Origin: Pasteurellaceae bacterium LFhippo2
GTDB taxonomy: Bacteria > Pseudomonadota > Gammaproteobacteria > Enterobacterales > Pasteurellaceae
DNA: 64,000 bases
Direction: 5' to 3'
Assembly: GCA_029852775.1 (NCBI GenBank)
Contig: LEKJ01000061.1
Span: forward strand, 40,001 to 104,000
Positions 10,268-21,710 of this stretch are shown one piece after another (the stretch's first letter is position 1; the number at the start of each line of letters is the position of its first letter). The position numbers were made by a program, and so were the translations under genes. The notes beneath the pieces are model-generated. The model did not search any database. It saw nothing but the letters and a program-made list of their open reading frames with translations, and had not been told where the DNA came from.

Positions 10268-10577
10268 AACCACCAGAAAGTTTAACTGTAAAACCTTTCT
10301 GTTCAAGCATTTGCTTTAGCTGATCTCGGTTATCGCCTTGAATCTCAATAACTCCATCTTTAACCGAGCCACCACAACCACTTTTACGTTTTAATTCAGA
10401 AGCCAAAGCAACTAATCCTCTATCATCTAAATCAACACCTGTAATAACACAAACGCCCTTGCCTTTTCTTCCGCTTGTCTGACGTTGAATGCGAACAATG
10501 CCATCGCCTTTTGGACGCTCTGCCTTTGGTTTTTCTTGAGTGATTCTTCCAACTTCCGTGGAATAAACTAATGTCAT
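10266..10577 (-). CDS. yciH: SUI1/eIF1-family translation factor YciH
   Basis: This 103-aa protein is a small SUI1-domain protein related to eukaryotic/archaeal eIF1. The segment RKGKGVCVITGVDLDD and the KRKSGCGGSVKDGVIEIQGD block are typical of the family. It is linked to start-site selection stringency in E. coli, but its normal role is not well settled. It is the last gene of the lapA-lapB-pyrF-yciH string, 31 bp after pyrF, an order conserved in enterobacteria. An uptake core is in the 31-bp spacer. Confidence 0.93.
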   Translation of the reverse strand: MTLVYSTEVGRITQEKPKAERPKGDGIVRIQRQTSGRKGKGVCVITGVDLDDRGLVALASELKRKSGCGGSVKDGVIEIQGDNRDQLKQMLEQKGFTVKLSGG

Positions 10578-10608
10578 TTGTAAAACTTTCCTAAAATTAT
10601 ACCGCTTG

Positions 10609-11301
10609 TTAAGCGATAGATTGATTAATTGATTTCAATACAGCAAGAGGGTCTTGGGCCTGAGTAATTGGACGACCAATTACTAAATAATCTGAACCCG
10701 TATAGATAGCTTGACGCGGTGTCATAACTCGGCGTTGATCGCCAACATCGCTACCTTCAGGACGAATACCTGGAGTAATTAATTTGAAATCCTTACCACA
10801 ATGCGTGCGTAACACTTCAACTTCTTGCGGAGAACAAACCACACCATCTAAGCCTGCACGCTGGCAAAGGTGCGCTAAGCGAATTACTTGTTCCATTGGT
10901 GAAGCATTAATGCCAATTTGAAGTAAATCTAAATCTTCCATACTAGTAAGAACAGTTACCCCGATTAATAATGGCGCGTCTTTACCATAAGGTTCTAAAA
11001 TTTGCTTCGCAGTTTCCATCATTCTTAATCCACCTGAAGCGTGTAAATCAACCATCCATACACCTAAATCGGCGGCAGAACGAACTGCTCTCGCTACAGT
11101 ATTTGGAATATCGTGATATTTTAAATCTAAGAACACATCAAATTTACGCTCTTGGAGCTGTTTAACAAAATTAGTTCCTAAGGTGGTAAACATCTCTTTG
11201 CCAACCTTTAAGCGACAAAGAGAAGGATCAACTTGATCAACAAAATTCAATGCTTCTTTTTCTGTCTCATAATCGAGTGCAACAATAATTTTATTATTCA
11301 T
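10609..11301 (-). CDS. pyrF: Orotidine 5'-phosphate decarboxylase
   Basis: This 230-aa enzyme decarboxylates OMP to UMP in the last step of de novo pyrimidine synthesis. The catalytic Lys/Asp cluster is in [15 protein letters not shown] (about residues 55-69), with the phosphate-binding end TPGIRPEG. The length is normal. It lies 15 bp downstream of lapB and should belong to the same leftward operon. Confidence 0.97.
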   Translation of the reverse strand: MNNKIIVALDYETEKEALNFVDQVDPSLCRLKVGKEMFTTLGTNFVKQLQERKFDVFLDLKYHDIPNTVARAVRSAADLGVWMVDLHASGGLRMMETAKQILEPYGKDAPLLIGVTVLTSMEDLDLLQIGINASPMEQVIRLAHLCQRAGLDGVVCSPQEVEVLRTHCGKDFKLITPGIRPEGSDVGDQRRVMTPRQAIYTGSDYLVIGRPITQAQDPLAVLKSINQSIA

Positions 11302-11316
11302 TTTAGAACCTCTCTG

Positions 11317-12507
11317 TTAAATAATTTCAGCTAAACTTTGAATAGGCTTAATGCTTTCCCAGTGACGACAAGATGGACAATACCACGTTAATCGATAACT
11401 TTGATAACCGCAATTCAAACATCGATATTGAAATCCTTTTTGAATACGATCACCAACCATTTTATGTAATAGCACTAAACTATCTCTACCTCGCCCGTCT
11501 TCCGCTTCATTTATTTGGTAATAAATAAAACGATGGAAAGTTATCATATTTGGGTACTGACTAACTTGTTGATATAGACTAGATTGAGCAGCTTCAACCC
11601 CATCCTTTTGTTCTATAAATTCAGCAAGAGCTAAGTCAACACTACTATTGTGTTTAATTTGATTAGCTTTAACTAAAAACAATTCAAAATTAGTCAAGTC
11701 GTCTAATTCTGAGTAGGATGTTTTCAGTTTCTCTAAAACTTCACTGACATAATCAGGAGCTTGAGATAGCACTCGTTGGTAATATTGAATTGCTTCAGGA
11801 TACTTACCTTTATTTAGATAATAATCACCAAACATTATAGCGGCTCTAGCACAATTTGGATGGTATTCTAAAGCTTTTAGTAAACAAGATAAAAACGACT
11901 TTTCATCTTCATTTATAGTTTGAGCATATTCACAATAATAGTGAGAAAGAGGCACTCTTTCCGTTTGAGGTGCAATTCTTAGTAACTTTTCAGTTACATT
12001 AATTGCTTTTTTCCACTCTTTTGTTTTCTGATAAATAACTGTTAATTGTGACAATGAGTTGACGGCGAACTCTGGTTCATCAAGTAAAGTAATATAGTAG
12101 TTTTCTGCTCTATCATAGAAACCAGCAGCCATAAAATCTTTAGCAAGCTGTTGCTTTGCTAATAATTTTTGTTCAAAAGAATAATTTGGGCTATTTTCTA
12201 AGCCTTGATGGATACGTAAAGCACGATCAACTTCACCACGGGAACGGAATAGATTACCTAAGGTTAGTTCTGCTTCAAATTGTGATTCTACCGAAATTTG
12301 GTTTTCAGATTCTTGCTTTTGGAGCATAGAAAGAAAAAGGTCAACAGCCTTTTCTTGTTGATTAGACAAAAGGAAATTCAATCCCGTGACATACTCACGG
12401 GAAAATTTATTATTTAGGGTTTCTTGATCCTTTTTTGCACTACGCTGCCCCATATACCAACCATATAATGCTGCAATGGGTAATAAAAGGAACAGTAATT
12501 CAAGCAT
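11317..12507 (-). CDS. lapB: Lipopolysaccharide assembly protein LapB (YciM)
   Basis: This 396-aa inner-membrane protein has an N-terminal anchor (residues 1-16), a long series of TPR helices, and a C-terminal rubredoxin-like zinc knuckle CLNCGYQ...WYCPSCRHW. In E. coli, LapB with FtsH controls LpxC turnover and so LPS synthesis. It is encoded immediately after lapA (3-bp gap) and before pyrF, the same order as E. coli lapAB-pyrF. Confidence 0.95.
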   Translation of the reverse strand: MLELLFLLLPIAALYGWYMGQRSAKKDQETLNNKFSREYVTGLNFLLSNQQEKAVDLFLSMLQKQESENQISVESQFEAELTLGNLFRSRGEVDRALRIHQGLENSPNYSFEQKLLAKQQLAKDFMAAGFYDRAENYYITLLDEPEFAVNSLSQLTVIYQKTKEWKKAINVTEKLLRIAPQTERVPLSHYYCEYAQTINEDEKSFLSCLLKALEYHPNCARAAIMFGDYYLNKGKYPEAIQYYQRVLSQAPDYVSEVLEKLKTSYSELDDLTNFELFLVKANQIKHNSSVDLALAEFIEQKDGVEAAQSSLYQQVSQYPNMITFHRFIYYQINEAEDGRGRDSLVLLHKMVGDRIQKGFQYRCLNCGYQSYRLTWYCPSCRHWESIKPIQSLAEII

Positions 12508-12510
12508 TAA

Positions 12511-12795
12511 TTACTCAGCCTTTGGTAGTGATAATTCGCTAATTTGTTTTGCTTGTTGTTTTACTTTACGGTTTAACGCAATATTTTGCACTTTAACTTT
12601 AAGATAGAAAAATGCGGTGATTAACCAACCAAGAATCAATCCGAAGCCAAATAGAACAGCAACGAGAGTAGATAAGCGTAATTCGCTTTTCGCAACAAGA
12701 TAGTTAAATGTAATAAGCTGATCGTTATTTGCACCTATAGTAACTGCAACAATACCAATCGCAAGAATGATAATAAGTCCAAAAATATACTTCAT
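12511..12795 (-). CDS. lapA: Lipopolysaccharide assembly protein LapA (YciS)
   Basis: This 94-aa protein has two transmembrane helices (about 1-20 and 41-65) and a basic, probably coiled-coil cytoplasmic C-terminus (KVKVQNIALNRKVKQQAKQI). It is the usual small partner encoded just ahead of LapB. The role in LPS assembly is taken from E. coli. Confidence 0.92.
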   Translation of the reverse strand: MKYIFGLIIILAIGIVAVTIGANNDQLITFNYLVAKSELRLSTLVAVLFGFGLILGWLITAFFYLKVKVQNIALNRKVKQQAKQISELSLPKAE

Positions 12796-12854
12796 TGTAA
12801 TTTCTCCAATTATTACATTATATAATTAATAATCTCTACGGATTATTTTTGCTA

Positions 12855-13136
12855 TCAGGCAATATTTACTCGTTCTTTTAAGTCTTTGCCTGCTTTGAAA
12901 TGGGGAACATATTTTGCTGTAAGAGTAACACTCTCACCTGTTTTAGGATTGCGTCCAACTCTAGGTTGGCGATAATGTAGAGAAAAACTGCCAAACCCTC
13001 TAACTTCAATGCGTTCACCTTTTTCAAGCGAGCACATCATCTGCTCAAGAACTGCCTTTACACCGTCTTCAACAGCTTTTAATTGTAGAGAAGGATTTTT
13101 CAATGCTAAATTTTCGATTAGTTCTGATTTAGTCAT
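12855..13136 (-). CDS. ihfB: Integration host factor subunit beta
   Basis: This 93-aa protein is a DNABII-family DNA-bending protein that pairs with IhfA (encoded at 61594-61890). It starts [11 protein letters not shown] and has the beta-arm [30 protein letters not shown] with the conserved Pro that intercalates in DNA. It is downstream of rpsA, as in E. coli rpsA-ihfB. Confidence 0.97.
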   Translation of the reverse strand: MTKSELIENLALKNPSLQLKAVEDGVKAVLEQMMCSLEKGERIEVRGFGSFSLHYRQPRVGRNPKTGESVTLTAKYVPHFKAGKDLKERVNIA

Positions 13137-13204
13137 ACGTTTTCCTTAATATTGATTGAAGCGGATATGCTTCCACATATCCGCTTTAAGTTAAAAGGAG
13201 TTAA

Positions 13205-14872
13205 TTACTCACCTTTAGCTGCTTGGAAAGCTGCTGCCATTGCGTTTGGCATTTCAACTTCTTGTTTGTTCACTTGAGCGATTGCAGCTGATTCTTCAGC
13301 TTCATTTTTCGCGCGAACAGATAAGTTTACGATACGAGCTTTACGATCAACACCTGTGTATTTCGCTTCGATTGCATCGCCAACAGAGATAACTGTTGTG
13401 ATATCTTCTACGCGGTCAGCTGTTGCTTCGTTAGCACGGATGAACGCTTCCACGCCACCTTCTAACTCAACTTTAACACCTTTAGCGTCAACTTCTACTG
13501 CTTTACCAGTTACGATTGCGCCTTTTTTAGTGCTTTCTACGAAGTTTGTGAACGGATCAGAATCTAATTGTTTGATACCTAAAGAGATACGCTCTTTAAC
13601 TGCATCAACTTGTAATACAACTGCTTCTACTTCGTCGCCTTTTTTGTAGTTACGAACTGCTTCTTCACCAGCAACATTCCAAGAAATGTCTGATAAGTGA
13701 ACTAAACCGTCAATACCACCTTCTAAACCGATGAAGATACCGAAATCAGTGATTGATTTGATTTTACCGCTTACTTTATCGTTTTTGTTGTGAGTTTCTG
13801 CGAAGTGTTCCCATGGGTTTGCTTTACATTGTTTTAAACCTAATGAGATACGACGACGTTCTTCATCAACTTCAAGTACCATAACTTCAACAACATCACC
13901 AACGTTAACAACTTTAGATGGGTGAATGTTTTTGTTAGTCCAATCCATTTCTGAAACGTGAACTAAACCTTCAACACCGTCTAAAATCTCAACGAAGCAG
14001 CCGTAGTCTGTTAAGTTAGTAACTTTACCTGATAATTTGCTATTAACTGGGTGATTTTGTGCGATTGCAGCCCATGGATCTTGACCTAATTGTTTTAAGC
14101 CTAAAGATACACGAGTTTTCTCACGGTCAAATTTTAATACTTTAACAGTAACTTCATCACCTACATTCACAACTTCACTTGGGTGTTTAACACGTTTCCA
14201 AGCCATATCTGTGATATGTAATAAACCGTCTACACCGCCTAAATCAACGAATGCACCGTATTCAGTTAAGTTTTTCACAGTACCTTTAACTTCAGAACCT
14301 TCAACTAAGTTCGCTAATACTTCTTCGCGATCTTGTGAGCTTGTAGATTCGATAACAGCACGACGTGAAACAACTACGTTGTTACGTTTTTGGTCTAGTT
14401 TGATTACTTTAAACTCTAAAGTTTGACCTTCAAGGTTTAATGAATCACGTACTGGACGTGTATCAACTAATGAACCTGGTAAGAATGCACGAACACCGTT
14501 TAACTCAACAGTGAAGCCACCTTTAACTTTACCGTTTACTAAACCAACAACCGTTGCTTGTTCTTCGAAAGCTTTCTCTAACGCAGTCCAAGACTCGTTA
14601 CGTTTAGCTTTTTCACGAGAAAGTTTAGTCTCACCGAAACCGTCTTCTACAGCATCAAGAGCTACATCAACAACGTCGCCAACTTGAACTTCTAATTCGC
14701 CTTGAACGTTGAAAAACTCTTCAGCAGGGATTGCAGATTCTGATTTTAAGCCAGCATCTACGAATACAAGGCCTTTTTGGATTTTAACCACAGTACCTTT
14801 AACAATTGAACCTAAACGGGTTTCTTGACCTTTTAGTGATTCTTCAAATAGTTGAGCAAAAGATTCAGTCAT
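13205..14872 (-). CDS. rpsA: 30S ribosomal protein S1
   Basis: This 555-aa protein is built of six S1/OB repeats, several with the signatures [37 protein letters not shown] and [19 protein letters not shown]. It binds mRNA leaders on the 30S subunit. The first two repeats are diverged, as usual for the ribosome-binding part. It lies between cmk and ihfB. The 99-nt leader contains weak hairpins; E. coli rpsA is autoregulated through leader structure, which was not tested here. Confidence 0.98.
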   Translation of the reverse strand: MTESFAQLFEESLKGQETRLGSIVKGTVVKIQKGLVFVDAGLKSESAIPAEEFFNVQGELEVQVGDVVDVALDAVEDGFGETKLSREKAKRNESWTALEKAFEEQATVVGLVNGKVKGGFTVELNGVRAFLPGSLVDTRPVRDSLNLEGQTLEFKVIKLDQKRNNVVVSRRAVIESTSSQDREEVLANLVEGSEVKGTVKNLTEYGAFVDLGGVDGLLHITDMAWKRVKHPSEVVNVGDEVTVKVLKFDREKTRVSLGLKQLGQDPWAAIAQNHPVNSKLSGKVTNLTDYGCFVEILDGVEGLVHVSEMDWTNKNIHPSKVVNVGDVVEVMVLEVDEERRRISLGLKQCKANPWEHFAETHNKNDKVSGKIKSITDFGIFIGLEGGIDGLVHLSDISWNVAGEEAVRNYKKGDEVEAVVLQVDAVKERISLGIKQLDSDPFTNFVESTKKGAIVTGKAVEVDAKGVKVELEGGVEAFIRANEATADRVEDITTVISVGDAIEAKYTGVDRKARIVNLSVRAKNEAEESAAIAQVNKQEVEMPNAMAAAFQAAKGE

Positions 14873-14971
14873 AATTTAATCTTCTTTAATAAAATAAAAC
14901 GTCCACCTAGCATCCATCTAAATGGGGTTGATAATAAAAACCTAACAATCCTTTGTTAAGTATGTGAAAAT

Positions 14972-15643
14972 TTAAAGTGTTTTTGAAATGTGATCTAACG
15001 CTTGTTTAATCACTTCTTCAATTGATAGATTAGTCGAATCTAAAAGCATCGCATCGTTAGCAGGAACTAACGGTGCAACCGGTCGATTTCTATCACGAAA
15101 ATCGCGCTCTTTTATCTCGGCTAAAATCTCGTCAAAGTTAGCATTAAATCCTTTTTCTTGCAACTGTTTTACGCGTCTTTTTGTACGTTCTTCCGCACTT
15201 GCATCTAAAAAGAACTTAATTTGAGCATTTGGAAACACTATTGTTCCCATATCGCGTCCATCAGCGATCAATCCTAAATCAGTACTAAAATCTCTCTGGC
15301 GTTGTAGTAATGCTTCTCGAACTTTCGGATAAACAGCAATTTTTGACGCATTTTGTCCTGCTTCTGCAGTACGAATTTTATCACCAACGTTTTCATTGTC
15401 TAAAATCACGTTGATCTCGCCATTTTCTGGAACAAATTTAACATCTAAATTTAGACCTAACTCTGCTAATTTATCTTCATCAGCAAAATCAATTCCCTTT
15501 TTCAGTGCAGCTAATGCCAAAATGCGATAAATCGCACCTGAATCTAGAAATTCATAACCTAGCTTTGCGGCCAATGCGTGACATAAAGTACCTTTTCCCG
15601 CACCACTTGGCCCATCTACTGTAATAACAATTTTTTTGTTCAT
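14972..15643 (-). CDS. cmk: Cytidylate kinase
   Basis: This 223-aa enzyme phosphorylates CMP and dCMP to the diphosphates. The P-loop [12 protein letters not shown] is at residues 9-20 and [15 protein letters not shown] follows in the core. The length is typical. It lies 4 bp after degS and upstream of rpsA, in the conserved cmk-rpsA order. Confidence 0.97.
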   Translation of the reverse strand: MNKKIVITVDGPSGAGKGTLCHALAAKLGYEFLDSGAIYRILALAALKKGIDFADEDKLAELGLNLDVKFVPENGEINVILDNENVGDKIRTAEAGQNASKIAVYPKVREALLQRQRDFSTDLGLIADGRDMGTIVFPNAQIKFFLDASAEERTKRRVKQLQEKGFNANFDEILAEIKERDFRDRNRPVAPLVPANDAMLLDSTNLSIEEVIKQALDHISKTL

Positions 15644-15646
15644 CTA

Positions 15647-16702
15647 CTACTCTCTCGAAGTATCTGGAAATTCACCAATAACAACTTCAACTTCTAATTC
15701 CTTTCCTTGACGAGAAATCAGAACTTTAACTTTACTTGTCGGTCTCATATCAGCAATTATCTCCATCATTTGTTTTGGATTTTCAGCTTCAATATTATCG
15801 ACTTTTAACACCAAGTCGCCCGCAATTATCCCAGCCTTTTCAGCAGGACCATTTGGAGCAACACCAGTGATTAGTACACCTTTATCTCCTGCTCCTAACT
15901 GCTTAGCCGAATAAAATAGATCACTATTCACCCCAAAATAGCCGCGGATAACTCGGCCATCTCGGATGATTTTATTCATTACTTTATTGGCAAGATCTAT
16001 TGGGATCGCAAAATTTAACCCTTCAGCAAATTCATCACTATTTTTACCAATAGTTAAGGTACTAATACCTATCAACTCTCCAACGGAATTAACTAATGCT
16101 CCACCAGAATTGCCTTTATTGATAGACGCATCTGTCTGAATAAAATTTTGCCGACCAGTCTCTGACAGCGCATTTCGACCAGTAGCACTAACAATACCTT
16201 GGGTAATACTCTGTCCAAGATTAAGAGGATTACCAATTGCTAAAGCAACATCCCCAACTAAAACAGCTCTTTTTGCGTTTTGAGGAATAGTTGGTAAATT
16301 CGTAGCTTGAATTTTTAGCACAGCTAAATCAGTAACACCATCAGAGCCAACTAGAATTGCACTAAAAATAGAACCATTTTGTAATGCAACTAGAATCTGG
16401 TCTGCATTTTGGATAACGTGCCTATTCGTCAAAATATAACCATCAGGTGTCATAATCACACCAGAGCCTAAACCATTAACGGTTAAGTTTGTGTTCTCTG
16501 TACTTCGATTATTCTCAAAGGATTGATTATAAACATTGACAACAGCGGGAGAGGCTATTTTGACAGCTTCGTGATAGCTAGCCACTCGGTTATTTGAAAA
16601 TAATCCTTTATCAGAGTTATTAACAATAGGAGCAACATACAGTATTAAACCTGCACAAAATAATCCAATACCAATCGCTTGTATGACTTTTCTCAGATTC
16701 AT
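15647..16702 (-). CDS. degS: Site-1 serine protease DegS
   Basis: This 351-aa protein has an N-terminal transmembrane anchor (about residues 7-27), a trypsin-like domain with triad H95 (LTNRHVI), D125 (VTDLAVL) and S199 (NKGNSGGAL), and one C-terminal PDZ domain. The single PDZ and the anchor separate it from DegP/DegQ. DegS senses misfolded porin C-termini and cuts anti-sigma RseA, starting the sigma-E response; rseA is not in this window. It is placed upstream of cmk. Confidence 0.93.
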   Translation of the reverse strand: MNLRKVIQAIGIGLFCAGLILYVAPIVNNSDKGLFSNNRVASYHEAVKIASPAVVNVYNQSFENNRSTENTNLTVNGLGSGVIMTPDGYILTNRHVIQNADQILVALQNGSIFSAILVGSDGVTDLAVLKIQATNLPTIPQNAKRAVLVGDVALAIGNPLNLGQSITQGIVSATGRNALSETGRQNFIQTDASINKGNSGGALVNSVGELIGISTLTIGKNSDEFAEGLNFAIPIDLANKVMNKIIRDGRVIRGYFGVNSDLFYSAKQLGAGDKGVLITGVAPNGPAEKAGIIAGDLVLKVDNIEAENPKQMMEIIADMRPTSKVKVLISRQGKELEVEVVIGEFPDTSRE

Positions 16703-16766
16703 TTTCTTCGTTAGCTTATAAAATTAATAACTGTGGGCAACTCTTGCCCACTTATAGACTTATATT

Positions 16767-17654
16767 TTAAAGTGATTTAGCAAGTTTCTTTAAATAGTCT
16801 TTAAATTCATTGCCAAATTTATCGTGATTTAAACTATATTCAACAAATGCTTCCATATAGCCTAGCTTATCACCACAGTCAAAAGTCTTGCCGGTCATAT
16901 GGAACGCTTCAACATCTTGTTGCTCAATCAACATATCAATAGCATCGGTTAACTGAATTTCATCACCAACCCCAATAGGTGTTTTTGCTAATAAATCCCA
17001 AATTTCTGCAGAGAATACATAACGACCAACTACAGCAAAATTTGAAGGTGCATCTTCAACTGATGGTTTTTCAACAATACTCACAATTTTTACAGTCGAA
17101 GCTGGTTGTAAATCTGCTCCTTGGCAATCTACAACACCGTAATTACTTACATCTTCTTTAGCTACTGGCGCCACCATAATTTGACTGCTACCTGTTTCTT
17201 CAAAACGAGCAATCATAGCTGATAAGTTTTCAGTTTTTTGGTCTGCTGTAAAACCAGCTAATAAAACATCTGGTAATACCACTGCAAATGGTTCATTACC
17301 GACTACAGCTCGCCCACATAATACTGCGTGTCCCAAACCTTTTGCTTGACCTTGGCGTACGTGCATAATGGTTACATCTTTTGGAACAATTGAACGCACT
17401 TCATCTAGAAGTTGGCGTTTTACTCGTTTTTCAAGCATTGTTTCTAATTCAAATGACGTATCAAAATGGTTTTCGATGGCATTTTTTGAAGAGTGTGTCA
17501 CCAGTACAATATCTTTAATTCCTGCCGAAACACATTCATTTACAATATATTGAATTAATGGTTTATCTGCAATCGTCAGCATCTCTTTTGGAATTGCTTT
17601 TGTTGCAGGTAGCATACGAGTTCCGAGTCCAGCTACAGGAATGATAACTTTCAT
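16767..17654 (-). CDS. galU: UTP-glucose-1-phosphate uridylyltransferase
   Basis: This 295-aa enzyme forms UDP-glucose from UTP and glucose 1-phosphate, for LPS, capsule and galactose metabolism. The nucleotidyltransferase start [21 protein letters not shown] and the later [20 protein letters not shown] and [12 protein letters not shown] are conserved. The length is normal for GalU. It stands 64 bp upstream of degS, with its own leader holding an inverted uptake-signal pair. Confidence 0.96.
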   Translation of the reverse strand: MKVIIPVAGLGTRMLPATKAIPKEMLTIADKPLIQYIVNECVSAGIKDIVLVTHSSKNAIENHFDTSFELETMLEKRVKRQLLDEVRSIVPKDVTIMHVRQGQAKGLGHAVLCGRAVVGNEPFAVVLPDVLLAGFTADQKTENLSAMIARFEETGSSQIMVAPVAKEDVSNYGVVDCQGADLQPASTVKIVSIVEKPSVEDAPSNFAVVGRYVFSAEIWDLLAKTPIGVGDEIQLTDAIDMLIEQQDVEAFHMTGKTFDCGDKLGYMEAFVEYSLNHDKFGNEFKDYLKKLAKSL

Positions 17655-17686
17655 TGAAAATCCTTATAAAAACGTGATAAAGGGAA

Positions 17687-17720
17687 ACCGCTTACTTTGT
17701 TAGTTAACAATGCAAGCGGT
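17687..17720. repeat. Inverted pair of DNA uptake cores
   Basis: ACCGCTT (17687-17693) and AAGCGGT (17714-17720) form a stem-loop-capable inverted pair in the galU leader region. Paired uptake signals are common in Pasteurellaceae and often act as terminators; the T-run here is weak, so termination is not certain. Confidence 0.6.
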
Positions 17721-18030
17721 CTAATTTATTAAATAATTTACAAATTACACAAAGTAATATTTCACAGATTCAACTACAACCTTATAGGTTTACTCTATAA
17801 AATTGAGACTATGATAACTACTAACTTACTACTATTTCCTTTGGTGGTGGAAATCTTTTAATACTTACAACAAGTTAATTTTACTTGTCGCATACAACAA
17901 CTCTAAGGTTAACAACCAAGGAATCATACTACTTACTATCACAGTAAAAAAGTTACAACAATCATACACATTCATTTCATCGATATAATTCACATTTACT
18001 TAAATTAATAAACTATGGATTAATAAACTC
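17721..18030. other. A/T-rich gap between csrA and galU, no gene seen
   Basis: About 310 bp lie downstream of csrA and upstream of galU. I find no open frame with a plausible start. The one clear structure is a small hairpin ATTTCC / GGAAAT near 17833-17853. It probably contains the galU promoter and the csrA 3' end; a small RNA cannot be excluded or supported. Confidence 0.4.
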
Positions 18031-18216
18031 TTACTCTGGCTGTGCATCTTCTGCGAGAGCTTTAATTCTTTGATAGATTTCTTCGCGATGGACAGCAATT
18101 TCTTTCGGTGCTTTAACACCTAATTTAACTTGACTGCCACGAATACTTAGTACAGTGATCTCAACATCATCTCCGATCAGTAAACTTTCACCAATTTTAC
18201 GCGTAAGAATAAGCAT
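18031..18216 (-). CDS. csrA: Carbon storage regulator CsrA
   Basis: This 61-aa RNA-binding protein represses translation by binding GGA motifs in leaders. The start [16 protein letters not shown] and the RNA-binding core [14 protein letters not shown] are diagnostic. The ATG at 18216 is preferred over the preceding in-frame GTG because GGAG stands 6 nt before it. It lies downstream of alaS, the order conserved in many gammaproteobacteria. Confidence 0.97.
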   Translation of the reverse strand: MLILTRKIGESLLIGDDVEITVLSIRGSQVKLGVKAPKEIAVHREEIYQRIKALAEDAQPE

Positions 18217-18283
18217 CACTATCTCCTTTTAAGGTTTTTATAAGCAAGATGAATACTACTTTCCTTTTCACCTTGCTTTTATA

Positions 18284-20911
18284 TTAAAGTTTTGCTTGAA
18301 TCCAATTCATTGCAACATCTAAAGCTTTTGCAATATTTTGTGGCTGCGAACCACCGGCCATTGCCATATCCGGACGACCACCGCCTTTACCACCAACTTC
18401 TTGAGCCATTAAGCCAACAAGCTCACCTGCATTAGCTTTTGTTGTTAAGTCTTTTGTTACTCCGACTATCAAATTGACTTTATTATCTGACTCCACGGCA
18501 AAAGCAATTACTGCTGAACCTAGCTGATTTTTTAAATCATCAACCATAGTTCTGAGTGCTTTTACATCTACATTTTCTAGGTGCTGAACAACAACATTTA
18601 CACCATTAATTTGCTGTGCTTGTTTTGCTAACTCACCACCAGCTTGAGAAGCTAATTTTTCCTTAAGCTGTTGTAATTCTTTTTCGGCTTTTTTCGCTTT
18701 ATCTTGTAATTGTTGAATTTTATCAACCAGACTAGCGCTATCAGCTTTAAGCAAATCTGCACATTGATTTATCATCTGTTGCTGTTGGTGTAATAATGCA
18801 ATCGCATTCTCACCAGTAACAGCCTCAACTCGACGAATACCAGCTGCCACAGCCCCCTCAGAAACAAACTTAAACAAGCCTATTTCACCTGTTTGTTTAA
18901 CGTGAGTACCACCACAAAGTTCGATAGAAAATTCTGTCATATCAACAACTCGAACTTTATCGCCGTATTTCTCGCCAAACAGAGCCATTGCACCTTTCTG
19001 CTTAGCAGATTCAAGATCCATAACTTCGGTACGAACAACAATATTTTCACGGATTTTATTGTTGATAATACGCTCAATTTCTTCTAAGTCACTCTTAGCA
19101 ATAGCTTCAGGTTGAGAAAAATCAAATCTTAGTGTGTTTTCTGATACTAATGAACCTTTCTGAGCAACGTGATCACCTAAAACCTGACGAAGCGCAGAGT
19201 GTAATAGGTGTGTTGCGCTATGGTTTAATGTAATAGCGTGACGACGTATCGTATCCACTTCAGCTTTTACCTTATCACCAACAGAAAGTGAACCAGAAGA
19301 TAATTGACCAATATGACCGAAAACTTGACCATATTTTTGCGTGTCTTTTACTTCAAAATTGCAAACTTCTGATGAAATAACACCGCTATCACCGACTTGG
19401 CCACCAGACTCACCGTAAAAGGCTGTTGTATCTAAAACTACAACGGCATTTTCACCAGATTGAATTGAGTCAACTTGCTTACCATTACTAAATAGCGCTA
19501 CTACTGTTGCTTCTGTTTCAGTTGTCTCATAACCTTTAAATAGAGTTGAACCTTCAACCTTAATTACGTTATTGTAATCTGTTCCAAAGTTACTACTTGC
19601 TTGAGCACGAGCACGTTGTGCTTGCATTTCTCGCTCAAAACCATCAGAGTCAATTGTCATATTACGTTCACGACAAACATCTGCAGTTAAGTCTAATGGG
19701 AAACCATAAGTATCATAAAGTTTAAATGCAATTTCACCAGACAACTCATTACCTTCTACTTTTGCTAAAGCGTCTTCTAATAATGCTAGACCACGCTCCA
19801 ACGTACGTGCAAATTGCTCTTCTTCTGCTTTTAACGTTTTCTCAATATGAGCTTGTTTTTGAGTAATCAGTTCACCTGCTTCTCCGCCCATTGCTTTTGC
19901 TAACACAGAAACAAGCTTATAGAAGAATGATTCTTTAGCACCTAAAATATTACCGTGGCGCACCGCACGACGAATAATACGACGTAACACATATCCGCGA
20001 CCTTCATTTGATGGAACAACGCCATCAGCAACTAAATATGAACACGCACGAATGTGGTCTGCAATTACACGCAATGATTTATTGTCTAAATCCGTTACAT
20101 TTAATAATTCTGCAACTGCTTTAATTAAAGTTTGGAAAATATCTGTTTCATAGTTAGAGTTAACGTGTTGCATTACCGCTGTCATACGCTCTAAACCCAT
20201 ACCAGTATCTACAGATGGTTTTGGTAATTTTTCCATTGTACCGTCTGCTTGACGGTTGAATTGCATAAATACAATATTCCAAACTTCGATATAGCGGTCG
20301 CCATCTTCTTCTGGCGTACCAGGTAGGCCGCCCCAATGTTGTTCACCGTGATCGTAGAAGATCTCTGTACAAGGACCACAAGGACCTGTATCACCCATTG
20401 CCCAGAAGTTATCTGAAGCATAAGGAGCGCCTTTGTTATCACCGATACGAATAATATGCTCTGATGGAACACCAATTTCTTTATTCCAAATATCGTATGC
20501 TTCGTCATCCGTTTCATAAACGGTTACATATAATTTTTCTTTTGGTAGGCCTAACCATTGTGGTGATGTTAAATATTCCCAACCGAATTTAATCGCGTCT
20601 TGTTTAAAATAATCACCAAAACTAAAGTTGCCCATCATTTCAAAGAATGTGTGGTGACGAGCCGTATAGCCTACGTTCTCTAAGTCATTATGTTTACCAC
20701 CTGCTCGAACACAACGCTGAGCTGTAGTTGCACGTGTATAAGGACGTTTTTCTAAGCCTAAGAATACATCTTTAAACTGGTTCATCCCTGCATTCGTAAA
20801 CAGCAAGGTTGGATCATTTTCTGGCACAAGTGAACTACTTGGCACAACAGTATGTCCTTTTGACGCAAAAAAGTCTAAAAAGGACTGTCTAATTTCTGAA
20901 GTCGTTTTCAT
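18284..20911 (-). CDS. alaS: Alanyl-tRNA synthetase
   Basis: This 875-aa class II synthetase has the aminoacylation domain at the N-terminus (motif 2 region [20 protein letters not shown]), the editing domain with the zinc-binding [11 protein letters not shown] and CGGTHV, and the C-terminal oligomerisation/DHHA1 domain ending [17 protein letters not shown]. coli AlaRS is 876 aa. It charges tRNA-Ala and clears Ser/Gly mischarging. csrA follows 67 bp downstream. Confidence 0.98.
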   Translation of the reverse strand: MKTTSEIRQSFLDFFASKGHTVVPSSSLVPENDPTLLFTNAGMNQFKDVFLGLEKRPYTRATTAQRCVRAGGKHNDLENVGYTARHHTFFEMMGNFSFGDYFKQDAIKFGWEYLTSPQWLGLPKEKLYVTVYETDDEAYDIWNKEIGVPSEHIIRIGDNKGAPYASDNFWAMGDTGPCGPCTEIFYDHGEQHWGGLPGTPEEDGDRYIEVWNIVFMQFNRQADGTMEKLPKPSVDTGMGLERMTAVMQHVNSNYETDIFQTLIKAVAELLNVTDLDNKSLRVIADHIRACSYLVADGVVPSNEGRGYVLRRIIRRAVRHGNILGAKESFFYKLVSVLAKAMGGEAGELITQKQAHIEKTLKAEEEQFARTLERGLALLEDALAKVEGNELSGEIAFKLYDTYGFPLDLTADVCRERNMTIDSDGFEREMQAQRARAQASSNFGTDYNNVIKVEGSTLFKGYETTETEATVVALFSNGKQVDSIQSGENAVVVLDTTAFYGESGGQVGDSGVISSEVCNFEVKDTQKYGQVFGHIGQLSSGSLSVGDKVKAEVDTIRRHAITLNHSATHLLHSALRQVLGDHVAQKGSLVSENTLRFDFSQPEAIAKSDLEEIERIINNKIRENIVVRTEVMDLESAKQKGAMALFGEKYGDKVRVVDMTEFSIELCGGTHVKQTGEIGLFKFVSEGAVAAGIRRVEAVTGENAIALLHQQQQMINQCADLLKADSASLVDKIQQLQDKAKKAEKELQQLKEKLASQAGGELAKQAQQINGVNVVVQHLENVDVKALRTMVDDLKNQLGSAVIAFAVESDNKVNLIVGVTKDLTTKANAGELVGLMAQEVGGKGGGRPDMAMAGGSQPQNIAKALDVAMNWIQAKL

Positions 20912-21039
20912 TTAAATTACTCTAAAATACATAAAAAATTGTGTAAATTGACCGCTAAACAGCAAACCTACCTATTTTACACATTTTTTAGACACTTTGT
21001 TAATCAAGCTAAAATAATTTTTTAATTTATCTCAAAAAT

Positions 21040-21090
21040 AGACCGCTTATACACATCTAGCGTCATAACTAAGTGATACAAGCGGTCTAG
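21040..21090 (-). terminator. Inverted uptake-signal pair, probable terminator of uspA-like gene
   Basis: TAGACCGCTT (21040-21049) and AAGCGGTCTA (21081-21090) form a perfect 10-bp stem with a 31-nt loop. On the minus strand the stem is followed by TTTTTGAG. This fits a terminator made from two Apl-type uptake signals, downstream of the minus-strand gene at 21123-21548. Confidence 0.7.
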
Positions 21091-21122
21091 TTATCAATCT
21101 ATTTTACAATTGCTGATAAAAA

Positions 21123-21548
21123 TTATTCACTCGCAAGTGGCACAACTAACATATCAACGGAAACATTATTCATCACTTGGCGAGTTGAAGACATAAATTT
21201 GCTCCAAAAATCTTGGTGATGACCAGTAACCAATAGATCCACTTGATATTTTTCTACCGCTTCTTCTAAAACTTGACTAAAATCACCACTGCCGTTTAGA
21301 CGCTCAGTAACTGGGTAATCAATTCGATTTGCTAAATCATCTAAAGCTTTCACTGTTTCTTCTGAGACAGAGTCTTGTACAGAAGACATATTAATATCAA
21401 TCAACCCAGTGTAGAGATCCGAAAAATTTACATCAACGTGAATAATAGAAAGTTTTGCATTGCTATTTGCTGCAAGATTCGCACCTTTACGAAGTAAAAG
21501 TAGACTTTCTTCTGAGAGATCAACTGCAACTAAAATATGTTTGTACAT
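21123..21548 (-). CDS. uspA: Universal stress protein UspA family
   Basis: This 141-aa protein is a single Usp domain starting [19 protein letters not shown] with the end region [20 protein letters not shown]. The ATG at 21548 is chosen because AAGGAG lies 7 nt before it and the first residues match the family; an upstream in-frame start at 21602 adds 18 unrelated residues. UspA proteins are cytoplasmic stress proteins of poorly defined biochemical role. It is a stand-alone gene between aroA and alaS. UspA itself versus a paralogue is not certain. Confidence 0.88.
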   Translation of the reverse strand: MYKHILVAVDLSEESLLLLRKGANLAANSNAKLSIIHVDVNFSDLYTGLIDINMSSVQDSVSEETVKALDDLANRIDYPVTERLNGSGDFSQVLEEAVEKYQVDLLVTGHHQDFWSKFMSSTRQVMNNVSVDMLVVPLASE

Positions 21549-21676
21549 AATAAACTCCTTGTTGTTGAGTGAACTATTGTTAAGTTGTGAGTATACTATC
21601 ACAGTCTAATTGTTTAAAATTTGAAGTACTTCTCAAATTTGAAAAGTTTTTGAAAATTTTTCACTTTTATATATAA

Positions 21677-21703
21677 AAGGCACGATTTTAACCATCGTGC
21701 CTT
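21677..21703 (-). terminator. Terminator of aroA
   Basis: A perfect 10-bp stem AAGGCACGAT / ATCGTGCCTT lies 8 bp after the aroA stop and is followed on the minus strand by TTTATATAT. It ends the serC-hisC-aroA string. Confidence 0.8.
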
Positions 21704-21710
21704 AACTTAT

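Noticed and set aside
18216-18219. GTG start for csrA
   Set aside because: The adjacent ATG has better spacing from GGAG and gives the standard MLILTRK start.
20209-20517. Open frame inside alaS in another frame
   Set aside because: No start signal or family; alaS is intact across it.
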